NCBI RefSeq assembly: GCF_015645385.1
Contig: NZ_JADOET010000001.1
Coordinates: 186,001 to 250,000 of the forward strand
Length of the DNA: 64,000 nucleotides
DNA from: Winogradskyella marina
GTDB taxonomy: Bacteria; Bacteroidota; Bacteroidia; Flavobacteriales; Flavobacteriaceae
Direction of reading: 5' to 3'
The position numbers and the translations under genes are program-made. This document shows, piece after piece, positions 23,383 through 32,404 of the stretch. Within the stretch, counting starts at the first letter, position 1; every line of letters begins with the position of its first letter. Under the pieces are notes generated by a model. It had not been told where the DNA came from and did no database searches. It saw nothing but the letters and a program-made list of their open reading frames with translations.

Positions 23383-26319
23383 TTAGGTTGTAAAAGGAAT
23401 AATAATTTCTACTTGTGTTCCAGATGGTTGGTCATCTTCAAACAAATCTATTATCGTGACTCCGACTTGCTTTTGTTTACCATAATTTAATAATGCCAAT
23501 CGGTCTTGTGTGGCTTTTGTAGCGAAGGATTTATGTTTTTTGTTTTTTCGAGCTTTAAATTCTTCTGCCTTATCTCTACCAACACCATTATCTACAATGA
23601 CGCATTTAACTGTTTTTGTTCTGTCATTAATAAAAAAATCAATCTTCAAAATACGGTCTGTTTTACGATGTAATAAACCATGCTTTAATGCATTTTCTAC
23701 ATATGGTTGAATGAGCATTGTTGGAATATAAATTTCGCCAGTGGTTAAACTACCAGAACTATTAATGGCATACTCTAATTTATCTTCGAAACGTAATTTT
23801 TCTAATTCAAGATACATTTCTAAACAATCAATTTCTTCTTGAAGGGTAATGCGTCCTTTGGTGCTATGGTTTAAGTATGTTCTTATTAAATCTGCAAATT
23901 TACCCAAGTATATACTTGCTAATATTTTTTGATTCAACACAATATATTCTTGAATGGAATTGAGCGCATTAAATATGAAATGCGGATTCATTTGAGACCG
24001 TAAATTTTCTAATTTCAAATTAATCAACTCATTGTCTAAGGATAGTTGCTTTATTTCAAATTGTCGTTGTTGTTCCTTCTGTTTTATTTTTCTTCGATAA
24101 TACACAACAGTTGATCCTAATACAAAAATTGACAAGCCTGAAATAAACCACCATGTTTTCCAAAATGGTCTTTCAATTGAAAATTTAAGTGCTTTTATCG
24201 TGGTATCGCTACTTTCAAAATCAAGTACAGGTTTTACTTGAAAGGTATAATTTCCGGCAGGCAAGCTATTGTATTTAACGGAATTAATCCCTGTTTCTGT
24301 TGAAACCCAATCGGTATTTAAACCTAATAAACGATAGGTATATGTTCCCTTCTGATTAAATTGAAATCCATTAACATTAAACTCAATGTTAATTGTATTT
24401 TGATCGTAATCCAATTCATAATTTGACTTTACTTCTATGGCTTCTTCATTAATTTCTATTTGACTAAAATAGACGTTATGTTGTATTGGTGCTTTAAATA
24501 CTGCCTCTTTGTTAATTCTAAATAATCCTAAATTAGAAGAAAACACAACCGTATTATCTAAAATTTCTATACCAGAAATATCATACGAGACGATACCATC
24601 TCTTTTCGTTAAGGTTTTTATTTTATTGGTTTCGATATCTATTAACTGAATCCCATTAACTGAAGCTATCCATAATGTATTGCCATCTGCCTTAATGGTT
24701 TCAATACGATTAGACACTAAGCCATTATCGGTTGTAATATGAGACACCACCTTATCATGTGCTATACCATAAATCCCATCCTTAAATGTGGCAGCCCAAA
24801 TCATTCCATTAGCCGTTTTGGTTAGCGTTGTTGCAAAAATAGATTGATCATTATTCCTAATATGATTTGGCTTCCAATCGCTATCATAAATTACTAAATC
24901 GTCTACAAAACCAATATAAGTACTTTGGTATTCTGAATCATAAAATGAGGTAAACGTCCTTTTATTTGAAGAAATATCCTGACCTCTTTTATTAAAATTC
25001 TCACTATCTAATAAACGTACATTGGCATAGTTTACAAATAATAAGTTTTCATTATTTATAATAGACAAACTCTTTGCTGCATGAAAATTATTAAAGGCTG
25101 CTACTTGTTTTGTCTTGTTATCTAACAAAAAACCACCATCATCTTTACTAATAAAAATCCACTGTTCTTTTGCATGGTATTTTATGGCTGAAACTCGTGC
25201 TGTTGATGGCAAATCTATTATATCTTCTGTATGATTTATAACATCATAAAAACCAACATTTCCACTCTTAGTCCCAAAAAACAAGGTGTTATCATCTATC
25301 TTTTCTAGACTACTTATATTACTATTTTCTGCAGAAATGTTTAAACGTTCTATATGGATATTAGGAATAACAAACACACCATTGTTGAGCGTCGTAAACC
25401 AAAAATTATCATCTTTATCTTTTATAATTTTGGTAATGTGATAAGGTTCTAAAAATTGCTTTTCTAATTTGAATATGTCATTGTTATACGAATACACTAA
25501 AACACCATTTTGTGTAGCGACCCATAACTGTCCATTATTTTCAAAATACGAGAGATATCGCTGATTGGCAAGCACCTCGAAATCATGGATTTCAGTATAT
25601 TGATGCTTATTTAAATCGAGCTTAAAAAAACGATTTTTTTCGTTATGTTCCCTACTAAAGAATAACGTAGATCCTAACTTAAAGAGCTTTGATTTTTGAT
25701 TAACATTATATTTGCCGTTCTTTTTAGGCTTTGGTAATTCGAACTTAAAAAGATGTTCTTTTTTATAACCTTTGCTTAGTTTACATAAATTATCAAACGA
25801 CCCAAAAAGAATGTCATTATTATACTCGAAAGGCAAACCAAAAGCGAGATCCGTTTCATATGCTGTGTTAACTTTCTTATTCAATAAATTGACATAATAA
25901 ATCTTGTATTTGGTGAAAACAATTAGATTTTCTGCTGTAATTACAAAATTTGAAAGCTCTCCATTGAGTTCTTTTCCAAGATCAATAAACGTAATAAGTT
26001 GGTCATTCTCTACATAGAAGAATTGTCCGGAAATATTATTACACCAAATACGCCCTAATTGGTCTTCTACAGGTTCAAAAACAGATAAGCCTCTTTTTTC
26101 TCGATTGCTGTAGTTTTTAAATACTTTTCCATCATATCTAAAAAGTCCTTTATCTGCAGCTAACCAAATAAACCCATTACGATCTTCGATAATATTATAG
26201 AACTCTTTGTCTGGTAAGCCATCTTTTTCAGTGAGTTGCACAGACACGGGCTCTTGTGCTTGCGTATAACCTAAGCACAATTGAAATAATACAAAAAAGA
26301 GAATTTTCTTCAGCATCAT
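23383..26319 (-). CDS. Sensor histidine kinase with two-component regulator propeller (LytS-type)
   Basis: A 978-residue inner-membrane sensor. The signal peptide (about 1-21) is followed by a periplasmic seven-blade-type propeller built of Reg_prop repeats (DRNGFIWLAADKGLFRYDG, DQLGRIWCNNISG, KDDNFWFTTLNNGVFV and others), then a Y_Y_Y domain (about 650-710: YRLLGLNTDWVSTE ... GNYTFQVKP) and one transmembrane helix (about 723-743). The cytoplasmic His_kinase domain has His780 in NPHFIFNALNSIQEYI and a GHKL ATPase (QPYVENALKHG, VDNGVG). Such sensors usually detect glycans or other envelope signals. The response regulator gene follows immediately. Confidence 0.95.
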   Translation of the reverse strand: MMLKKILFFVLFQLCLGYTQAQEPVSVQLTEKDGLPDKEFYNIIEDRNGFIWLAADKGLFRYDGKVFKNYSNREKRGLSVFEPVEDQLGRIWCNNISGQFFYVENDQLITFIDLGKELNGELSNFVITAENLIVFTKYKIYYVNLLNKKVNTAYETDLAFGLPFEYNNDILFGSFDNLCKLSKGYKKEHLFKFELPKPKKNGKYNVNQKSKLFKLGSTLFFSREHNEKNRFFKLDLNKHQYTEIHDFEVLANQRYLSYFENNGQLWVATQNGVLVYSYNNDIFKLEKQFLEPYHITKIIKDKDDNFWFTTLNNGVFVIPNIHIERLNISAENSNISSLEKIDDNTLFFGTKSGNVGFYDVINHTEDIIDLPSTARVSAIKYHAKEQWIFISKDDGGFLLDNKTKQVAAFNNFHAAKSLSIINNENLLFVNYANVRLLDSENFNKRGQDISSNKRTFTSFYDSEYQSTYIGFVDDLVIYDSDWKPNHIRNNDQSIFATTLTKTANGMIWAATFKDGIYGIAHDKVVSHITTDNGLVSNRIETIKADGNTLWIASVNGIQLIDIETNKIKTLTKRDGIVSYDISGIEILDNTVVFSSNLGLFRINKEAVFKAPIQHNVYFSQIEINEEAIEVKSNYELDYDQNTINIEFNVNGFQFNQKGTYTYRLLGLNTDWVSTETGINSVKYNSLPAGNYTFQVKPVLDFESSDTTIKALKFSIERPFWKTWWFISGLSIFVLGSTVVYYRRKIKQKEQQRQFEIKQLSLDNELINLKLENLRSQMNPHFIFNALNSIQEYIVLNQKILASIYLGKFADLIRTYLNHSTKGRITLQEEIDCLEMYLELEKLRFEDKLEYAINSSGSLTTGEIYIPTMLIQPYVENALKHGLLHRKTDRILKIDFFINDRTKTVKCVIVDNGVGRDKAEEFKARKNKKHKSFATKATQDRLALLNYGKQKQVGVTIIDLFEDDQPSGTQVEIIIPFTT

Positions 26320-26406
26320 AATATTGTAGTTAAAACTACAATAAAATACAAACTGAAAGCCTATTAGCTTTTAAAAGTGGGTTTTTAACTGCTGAATGGC
26401 GGTTTT

Positions 26407-27387
26407 CTAGTCCGGAAAGTCATTTAACGACACCGTTTCGAGCGCATTCTTATCATTCTCAAAAATGATAAACGCTTTTAATTCTGAATGTCTGTATAAA
26501 AATTCTGTTACGTTTTCAATACCCATAGCTTGAAATGCCGTGGCATACGCATCTGCCGTCATACAATCTTCTGCGATAACTGAAACACTTAGTATATTGG
26601 TTTTACTAGGATACCCTGTTTTTGTATCTATGATATGCGCGTAGCGATTTCCGTTTTCGTCTATTTTAAATTTACGATAGGTTCCAGACGTTGCCATCGC
26701 TTCATCTTGAAGAGGAATCACTTTAGAATAGGATTGTTCTCCTTCAAAATTTGGATCATCGATGCCCACTTTCCATGTCGATTGTTTTTCAAGATTAATA
26801 CCTCTAGCGCGAATCTCTCCTCCTATTTCAACTAAATAATCGGTAACACCTTTAGATTCAAGAAACTCACCAAGGACATCAACACCATAGCCTTTGGCAA
26901 TGGCATTAAAATCTAAAAACGAAGGACTGCTCTTTATAAGCTTCCCATTTTTAAGCCCCATTCTATTAAAACCAACAGACTTCATTAAACTATCAATGGC
27001 TGTACTATCAACGTTAGTAATTTTCCCTTCCGGACCAAAATCCCAAGCGTTAACGACAGCTCCTATTGTGGGATCAAAAGCACCTTCTGTCTTTCTATAA
27101 ATGAGTTTTGCATTTTCAAAAACACGTGTAAAATGCTTGTCCACCATCACCTCTTCTCCTTTATTTAGTTTTGAAATCGTTGACTCAGGAATATAAGTTG
27201 ACATGGATTCGTTAACGACATTAAAAAGGCTATCAAATTGTTCTTTATAGTTTATGTCATCTTCAGAATGGTACTGAGCGCTATACGAGGTTCCAAAAAC
27301 TGGACCTGATAATTTGATGTTTTTTGGTTCTTGTTGACAAGAAAAAACCAGTAATAAAAGGCTAAATGAAAGTAAAATTTTATTCAT
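26407..27387 (-). CDS. apbE: FAD:protein FMN transferase, lipoprotein
   Basis: A 326-residue periplasmic enzyme that moves FMN from FAD onto a Thr of target proteins, notably NqrB and NqrC. It has a lipoprotein signal with Cys17 (LLLVFSCQQ). Family motifs seen are FGTSYSAQYH, FDPTIGAVVNAWDFG, LDFNAIAKGYGVDVLGEFL, YLVEIGGEIRARG, and the metal-binding region DEAMATSGTYRKF ... YAHIIDTKTGYPS with DAYATAF. The last gene of a minus-strand trio with DUF4846 and a small conserved protein, 3.7 kb from the Na+-NQR operon that needs its product. Confidence 0.96.
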   Translation of the reverse strand: MNKILLSFSLLLLVFSCQQEPKNIKLSGPVFGTSYSAQYHSEDDINYKEQFDSLFNVVNESMSTYIPESTISKLNKGEEVMVDKHFTRVFENAKLIYRKTEGAFDPTIGAVVNAWDFGPEGKITNVDSTAIDSLMKSVGFNRMGLKNGKLIKSSPSFLDFNAIAKGYGVDVLGEFLESKGVTDYLVEIGGEIRARGINLEKQSTWKVGIDDPNFEGEQSYSKVIPLQDEAMATSGTYRKFKIDENGNRYAHIIDTKTGYPSKTNILSVSVIAEDCMTADAYATAFQAMGIENVTEFLYRHSELKAFIIFENDKNALETVSLNDFPD

Positions 27388-27423
27388 ATTAAAAACTAAA
27401 ATCTTGGTGTTTTATTAATAAGA

Positions 27424-27440
27424 GTCCTGCTTTTGCAGGA
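27424..27440. repeat. Small TCCTGC...GCAGGA hairpin element
   Basis: TCCTGC and GCAGGA pair around a T-rich loop, between apbE and the upstream small gene. It resembles the short 'TCCTGCnnnnGCAGGA' palindromes scattered in flavobacterial genomes; it is not followed by a T-run, so it is a weak terminator at best. Confidence 0.5.
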
Positions 27441-27445
27441 ATTGG

Positions 27446-27823
27446 TTAATTCAAATTCATTTCTATGACTTGAATGCCGTTATATTCAATAAGGTATTCT
27501 TCATTTAAATAAATAGGCAAATCTTCACCATCTGGATTTCCTAATCCAACACCAGCATAAAGGACTTTAGCATCTTTTTCAAAAGCGTGCTTTTTGAAGG
27601 TTTCCATCCAAACCACATCATAATTATTAGGGTTATCTGGTAAAATTACAGCTCTTACCACAACAAAATAATACTGACTATTTTTATCAATACACACAAA
27701 TTGAGGATGACGTTTTAGCTTAGAATTGATAGCTACGAACTCAAAACCACGAGCTTCAAGGTCTTTACCAACATGGTTCATGGCGAGATTATGTACTTCT
27801 TGTGGTGTTAATGGCTTACTCAT
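27446..27823 (-). CDS. Conserved small protein of the NQR-linked family
   Basis: A 125-residue soluble protein; I start it at the ATG of MSKPLTPQEVHNLAMNHVGKDLE rather than 15 nt upstream. Near-identical openings (LTxQExHNLAMNxVGKxLE) occur across Flavobacteriaceae in proteins that databases often label 'Na+-translocating NADH-quinone reductase subunit F', although nothing in this sequence resembles the ferredoxin or flavin domains of NqrF. The label probably stems from neighbourhood. It sits between DUF4846 and apbE, close to the nqr operon. Its real function is unknown; an accessory role in Na+-NQR biogenesis is a reasonable guess. Confidence 0.8.
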   Translation of the reverse strand: MSKPLTPQEVHNLAMNHVGKDLEARGFEFVAINSKLKRHPQFVCIDKNSQYYFVVVRAVILPDNPNNYDVVWMETFKKHAFEKDAKVLYAGVGLGNPDGEDLPIYLNEEYLIEYNGIQVIEMNLN

Positions 27824-27843
27824 ACTACAAAAATACAAACTTG

Positions 27844-28710
27844 TTACTTAAACCGAACAAACTTTGCACTACTAAACGTATAATTAGACACCGAAATTAC
27901 AGCATCATCTTTAAGTTGATACCAAGGAGAAATAGTAGCATCTTCAAGATTCTTCACTAAATGAACTGATTGCGCAGGTGTATTACCTTGAAATAAGAGG
28001 TATAACTTATCTCCATTTTCGTTTATGATTTCATCACAAATCATAACAATATGTCCAGGACTTCCTCCTTTAATCAACATATCACCCAATTTCAAATCTT
28101 TAGATTTTACAGATTCAAGTTCATTATAAAGTGATAAAGTTCCCGAATACATGTAGATTAAATTCAAGTATTTATAGAAATTTTCTTTTGAAGTATTTGC
28201 GCTTGCCGTTTTATGAAACGTTACTTTATTACCATTAATTTTTGGTCTAAAACCTTCGGCGTATTTGGTCCAAGAGCAGTAATGACCTGAAGTAAAGTTA
28301 AATCCTATTTCGTCTTTTCTGTTGTTGTCCCAAAGGTATTCACTTCTTATTCTAATCAACGCGTCTGCACATTGTTGTAGTCCGTTTTTAGGCACCGGAA
28401 TTTCTAAAATACCAATATGGCCTCCTTGCCAGAAATATTCTGAATCATCGTAATTTATGACTTTACTCCCATAAGGTTTTAATTTATAATGTCTAAGATA
28501 CTCTTGAAAGCTTCCTTCAGGATAAACCACACGTTTATAACCTTCAGGAACATTCACTCGAGTTAAAATAGATAAGCTATCTTTATTAACAAGACTTGGT
28601 GTTTCAATACTAGATGTAACAATAGTAACTGCTTTTTTTATAGGCTGAAATTGAAATGCCAGCACTCCCACTGATACTAATATTAAACCGATAAGTAAAA
28701 CCTTTTTCAT
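27844..28710 (-). CDS. DUF4846 family exported protein
   Basis: A 288-residue protein. I place the start at the ATG that gives MKKVLLIGLILVSVGVLAFQF, a signal peptide or N-terminal anchor; an upstream in-frame ATG at 28752 would add 14 polar residues. Conserved features are VNVPEGYKRVVYPEGSFQEYLRHYKLKP (about 55-82), FTSGHYCSWTKYAEGFRP with a Cys and His, and SPGHIVMICDEI. The G-H-Y-C-S-W...GGSPGHIV arrangement recalls NlpC/P60 Cys-His peptidases (Cys in HYCSW, His in PGHIVM), so a peptidoglycan hydrolase activity is possible. First gene of the run ending with apbE. Confidence 0.82.
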   Translation of the reverse strand: MKKVLLIGLILVSVGVLAFQFQPIKKAVTIVTSSIETPSLVNKDSLSILTRVNVPEGYKRVVYPEGSFQEYLRHYKLKPYGSKVINYDDSEYFWQGGHIGILEIPVPKNGLQQCADALIRIRSEYLWDNNRKDEIGFNFTSGHYCSWTKYAEGFRPKINGNKVTFHKTASANTSKENFYKYLNLIYMYSGTLSLYNELESVKSKDLKLGDMLIKGGSPGHIVMICDEIINENGDKLYLLFQGNTPAQSVHLVKNLEDATISPWYQLKDDAVISVSNYTFSSAKFVRFK

Positions 28711-28779
28711 ACTACATAGAACGTTATACTTATTAGATTTGTTATACAACAAAATTAACTTTATAAATTTATATCAAAT

Positions 28780-29160
28780 ATGAAACTAAAACTCGCTCAT
28801 TTCAATCTATGTTTAGGAATCATCATATTGCTTATTGGTTGCAAAAAAAACAAGCCTTTACCAGACCCATTAGAAGCGGGTTGGAAAGGTGATGCAGTCT
28901 GCGAGGTTTTAGAAGACAACGACGAACTACGTGTTCTTAAATGCACTTTTGAGCCTGGTGTTGGCCATGAGAAACACTACCACAATCCACATGTGGGCTA
29001 TACCTTAGTTGGAGGTAAATTTAGAATTACAGATCAGGCAGGTACGCGCGATGTAGATGTGCCAACGGGTTATGTTTTTAGCAAAGATTCCGTAACTTCA
29101 CATGACGTATTAAATATTGGCAAGACTACAAGCGTATATTTGATTATGGAGTATAAATAG
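28780..29160 (+). CDS. Cupin domain lipoprotein
   Basis: A 126-residue protein with a lipoprotein-type start (LCLGIIILLIGCKKNKPLPDP, Cys21) and a single cupin barrel. Motif 1 reads FEPGVGHEKHYHNPHVGYTLVGG, giving the usual three-His/Glu-type metal site; motif 2 is shorter and has DVDVPTGYVFSKDSVTSHDVLN with one His. Whether it is an enzyme or a binding protein cannot be told. It is divergent from the DUF4846 gene and probably monocistronic. Confidence 0.85.
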   Translation: MKLKLAHFNLCLGIIILLIGCKKNKPLPDPLEAGWKGDAVCEVLEDNDELRVLKCTFEPGVGHEKHYHNPHVGYTLVGGKFRITDQAGTRDVDVPTGYVFSKDSVTSHDVLNIGKTTSVYLIMEYK

Positions 29161-29273
29161 TGAAAAAAATTACTGAGTACAATCAACTTTAGCGCATTAC
29201 CTGATATAAATCACCTATAATTTAAAGATTAAATCTTATATTTATTAAGCCGTAATCAATACAACTAAATGTT

Positions 29274-30776
29274 TTGAATACTAATAAAACTAACATATCG
29301 CATAATAAAAAGGAATCTTACCTGTTCGATTTCATTCAAGAACATGCTTCTATAGGCACGTGGGAATATGACCCAAATCTACATACGGTTAAGTGGAGTT
29401 CTCAAACAAAAAAACTTCATGGAGTTTCACAAAATTATGAACCCACTGTTGAACAGGGACTTAATTTTTACAAAACTGGAGATAGTTTAAATCTAATTTC
29501 TAAAGCATTTACTGATTGTATTGAAAAGCACAAAGCGTATGATGTCGAAGTCCAAATTGTTACCGCAACAGGACAAGATAAATGGGTTAGAGTTATTGGA
29601 ACACCTATAGTTGAAAATAATGAGTACATAAAAGTACAAGGGCTTTTTCAAGATATTGATGAAAAGACAAGGACTGCTAGAGCATTAGCTTATAAAGAAC
29701 AACTTCTCCGTAAAACGTTTGAAACAGCATTAGTTGGTATGGCTATTTTAGATTTAAATGGCACCTGGATAGACATTAATCAAAGTCTTTGTGATATGCT
29801 TGGTTATAGTAAAAAAGAACTAAAACAATTAACATTTCAAGATATTACCCATCCCAAAGATGTGGAACAAGGACGTCAGGCTATGAAAGAATTGCTTAAC
29901 GGAGACATCGATAATTTTCAGACCGAAAAAAGCTATATTCACAAAAAAGGCAAGGTTATTCCAGCGCTTTTATCGACGACAATTATAAGACATAGAAATG
30001 AGAAACCGTCTCATTTTGTAGCTCAAATTAGTGACTTATCTGAAGTTGAGAAAAAGAGCAAAAAGGTATCTAAATTATTGGCTACAACTGAAAACCAAAA
30101 TAAACGCTTGTTAAATTTTGCGCATATCGTATCACATAATCTAAGGTCACATTATGGTAATTTAGATATGTTACTAGATATCGTAAAAATGGATTTGCCT
30201 GAAACTACTGAGAATGAAATTTTCCCACTCATAGAACTTGCTGTAGACCAACTAGGCGAAACTGTAGATCATTTAAATGAAGTCGCAACCATTAACATTC
30301 AAAAGGATTTAAAAACAGAACCGATTAATGTATTAGATAGTTTAAATAAAGCGCTCTCAAATATATCCGCACTTATTCTTCAATCTAAAACCAAAATAAG
30401 TATTCATATAGATCCACAACTTTATATAGAAGGTGTTCCGGCATATGTAGATAGTATTGTTTTAAACTTTTTAACGAATGCTATTAAATATAAAAAGCCA
30501 AACGAACCAGCGAAGATTGACATCAACTTCGACATGGAGAATGATTTTGTTATTCTAAAAATAAAAGATTACGGCCAAGGTATCGATTTAAATAAATATG
30601 GTGAGAGTCTTTTTGGAATGTATAAAACTTTTCATAAGCACAAAGATGCACGCGGTATAGGATTGTTTATAACAAAAAATCAAATTGAAGCTATTGGTGG
30701 AAAAATTGAAGTAAAAAGTCAAGTTAATGAAGGCACTACATTTTATATCCATTTAAAAAAACACATCTCAGATTGA
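29274..30776 (+). CDS. PAS-domain sensor histidine kinase (cytoplasmic)
   Basis: A 500-residue kinase with no transmembrane segment. Two PAS domains (about 18-130 and 145-258; the second has GMAILDLNGTWIDINQSLCDMLGYS) precede the phospho-acceptor helix with His288 in FAHIVSHNLRSH, then a HATPase_c domain (LNFLTNAIKYK N-box, IKDYGQGIDL, GIGLFITKNQIEAIGGKI). The usual Pro after the H-box Arg-Ser is His here, as in the paralogue at 60542-61654. Start: TTG at 29274 is the only start codon after the in-frame stop at 29253; the nearby ATG at 29269 is out of frame and stops after two codons. The input signal and cognate regulator are unknown. Confidence 0.92.
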   Translation: MNTNKTNISHNKKESYLFDFIQEHASIGTWEYDPNLHTVKWSSQTKKLHGVSQNYEPTVEQGLNFYKTGDSLNLISKAFTDCIEKHKAYDVEVQIVTATGQDKWVRVIGTPIVENNEYIKVQGLFQDIDEKTRTARALAYKEQLLRKTFETALVGMAILDLNGTWIDINQSLCDMLGYSKKELKQLTFQDITHPKDVEQGRQAMKELLNGDIDNFQTEKSYIHKKGKVIPALLSTTIIRHRNEKPSHFVAQISDLSEVEKKSKKVSKLLATTENQNKRLLNFAHIVSHNLRSHYGNLDMLLDIVKMDLPETTENEIFPLIELAVDQLGETVDHLNEVATINIQKDLKTEPINVLDSLNKALSNISALILQSKTKISIHIDPQLYIEGVPAYVDSIVLNFLTNAIKYKKPNEPAKIDINFDMENDFVILKIKDYGQGIDLNKYGESLFGMYKTFHKHKDARGIGLFITKNQIEAIGGKIEVKSQVNEGTTFYIHLKKHISD

Positions 30777-31020
30777 TGTCGCCTGCAGTATTAATGATAA
30801 TCCTAGTGTTATAATTCATTTCTTGCTTTTAAAAAATCGGCTGCTAACTACTAATAGTTTAAAACAGATATCTTCTAACTTACTTAAATACTTTTTATAA
30901 GCATTCAATTAATCAAGAGGATGGAATAAAAAAGTAAGTATGACAGCATTAGCATCCCACAAGTACTGTTCTAATTCATAGTGTTTACTACATCGTATTT
31001 CTAAACGCCTTTACTCTAAT
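30777..31020. other. Intergenic region without recognisable gene
   Basis: With the terminator that follows, this is a 312-nt gap between convergent genes. I see no open frame with coding character, no tRNA-like cloverleaf and no notable repeat; it is AT-rich and contains only the 3' flank of the PAS kinase gene. Confidence 0.6.
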
Positions 31021-31058
31021 AAAAAAAGCCAATACTCTAATAAAGTATTGGCTTTTTT
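31021..31058. terminator. Terminator of the nqr operon
   Basis: AAAAGCCAATACT pairs with AGTATTGGCTTTT around a CTAATAA loop, with A- and T-tracts on either side. It lies 31 nt after the nqrF stop codon and can act in both directions. Confidence 0.9.
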
Positions 31059-31088
31059 AATATGAATTAATTCTAGACTTATCGGATA

Positions 31089-32396
31089 TTATCCTCCAAA
31101 GTCATCAAATCTAATATGCTCATCTGGGATTCCGAAATCTTCACCCATTTTCTGAACCGCTTGGTTCATTAATGGTGGTCCACAGAAATACAATTCAATA
31201 TCTTCTGGTGCTTCATGATGATTTAAATAGTTATCTATAACACAGTTGTGAATAAATCCTACGAAACCATCTCCTGGTGCATCGATATTTTCTTTTACTT
31301 TCCAGTTATCTTCTTCCATTGGTTCAGATAATGCTAAGTAAAATTTAAAGTTAGGGAAATCTCTTTCTAACGCTTCAAAATGCTCTAAATAGAACAACTC
31401 ACGTTTAGAACGACCACCATACCAATACGTTACTTTACGACCCGTTTTCAAGGTTTTGAATAAGTGATATAAGTGCGAACGCATTGGTGCCATACCTGCA
31501 CCACCACCAACGTAAAGCATTTCAGATTCTGACTCGTTGATAAAGAATTCACCATAAGGGCCAGAAATAATTACTTTATCACCTGGTTTTTGGTTAAATA
31601 TATAAGACGATGCAATACCAGGATTAACATCCATCCATCCATTTTTATTTCGATCCCATGGTGGCGTCGCAATACGTACATTTAACATAATCTCACGTCC
31701 TTCTGCAGGGTAAGATGCCATAGAGTAAGCTCTTTCTACAGTTTCTGTATTTTTCATTACTAATGGCCACAGATTAAACTTGTCCCATTCAGCTTGAAAC
31801 TTATCTGGTGTTTCGTGCTCTTCAGGATGTGCTGTAATATCCATGTCTTCAAACTTCACTTCACATTCTGGAATTTCTATCTGAATATAACCACCAGCTT
31901 TATAGCCCATATCTTCAGGAATTTCAACTACAAATTCCTTAATAAATGACGCTACATTATAGTTACGTACAACCGTTGCTTCCCATTTCTTAATTCCGAA
32001 AACTTCTTCAGGAATGGTAATTTCCATATCCTGCTTTACTTTTACTTGGCAAGATAAACGTGCACCTTCAGCTAATTCTTTTCTACTAAAATGTGGTGTT
32101 TCTGTTGGTAAAGCTTCACCTCCACCTTCTAATACATGACACTCACACTGAATACATGTACCACCACCACCACATGCAGATGGTAAGAATATTTTTTCAG
32201 CTCCTAAGGTATTTAATAACGTTCCTCCAGATCCAACTTCTATTTCACGTTCACCATTAATAGTGATTTTAACTGGTCCTGATGGAGACAATTTTTGCTT
32301 CACTACAAGTAAAAGCGATACCAATAATAAAGTAACTACTAAAAACGCGACAACTGTAGCGATGACCGTTCCTATTGTGCTTGCTGCTAATACCAT
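31089..32396 (-). CDS. nqrF: Na+-translocating NADH:quinone reductase subunit F
   Basis: A 435-residue electron-entry subunit that oxidises NADH. One N-terminal membrane helix (about 7-32) anchors it. A 2Fe-2S ferredoxin domain follows with Cys75, Cys81, Cys84 and Cys116 (SACGGGGTCIQC, LSCQV). The ferredoxin-NADP reductase part has the FAD motif RAYSMASYP, the phosphate-binding GPYGEFF, and NADH-binding YVGGGAGMAPMRSHL ... FCGPPLMN. Last gene of nqrABCDEF and of usual length. Confidence 0.98.
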   Translation of the reverse strand: MVLAASTIGTVIATVVAFLVVTLLLVSLLLVVKQKLSPSGPVKITINGEREIEVGSGGTLLNTLGAEKIFLPSACGGGGTCIQCECHVLEGGGEALPTETPHFSRKELAEGARLSCQVKVKQDMEITIPEEVFGIKKWEATVVRNYNVASFIKEFVVEIPEDMGYKAGGYIQIEIPECEVKFEDMDITAHPEEHETPDKFQAEWDKFNLWPLVMKNTETVERAYSMASYPAEGREIMLNVRIATPPWDRNKNGWMDVNPGIASSYIFNQKPGDKVIISGPYGEFFINESESEMLYVGGGAGMAPMRSHLYHLFKTLKTGRKVTYWYGGRSKRELFYLEHFEALERDFPNFKFYLALSEPMEEDNWKVKENIDAPGDGFVGFIHNCVIDNYLNHHEAPEDIELYFCGPPLMNQAVQKMGEDFGIPDEHIRFDDFGG

Positions 32397-32404
32397 ATTC
32401 CTTA

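Noticed and set aside
27446..27823. Small protein as true NqrF subunit
   Set aside because: It lacks ferredoxin cysteines, FAD and NADH motifs; a full nqrF is present at 31089-32396.
30777..31088. Possible small RNA or tRNA in the gap between the PAS kinase and nqrF
   Set aside because: No cloverleaf pairing, no promoter element and no GC-rich island; only the nqr terminator is convincing.
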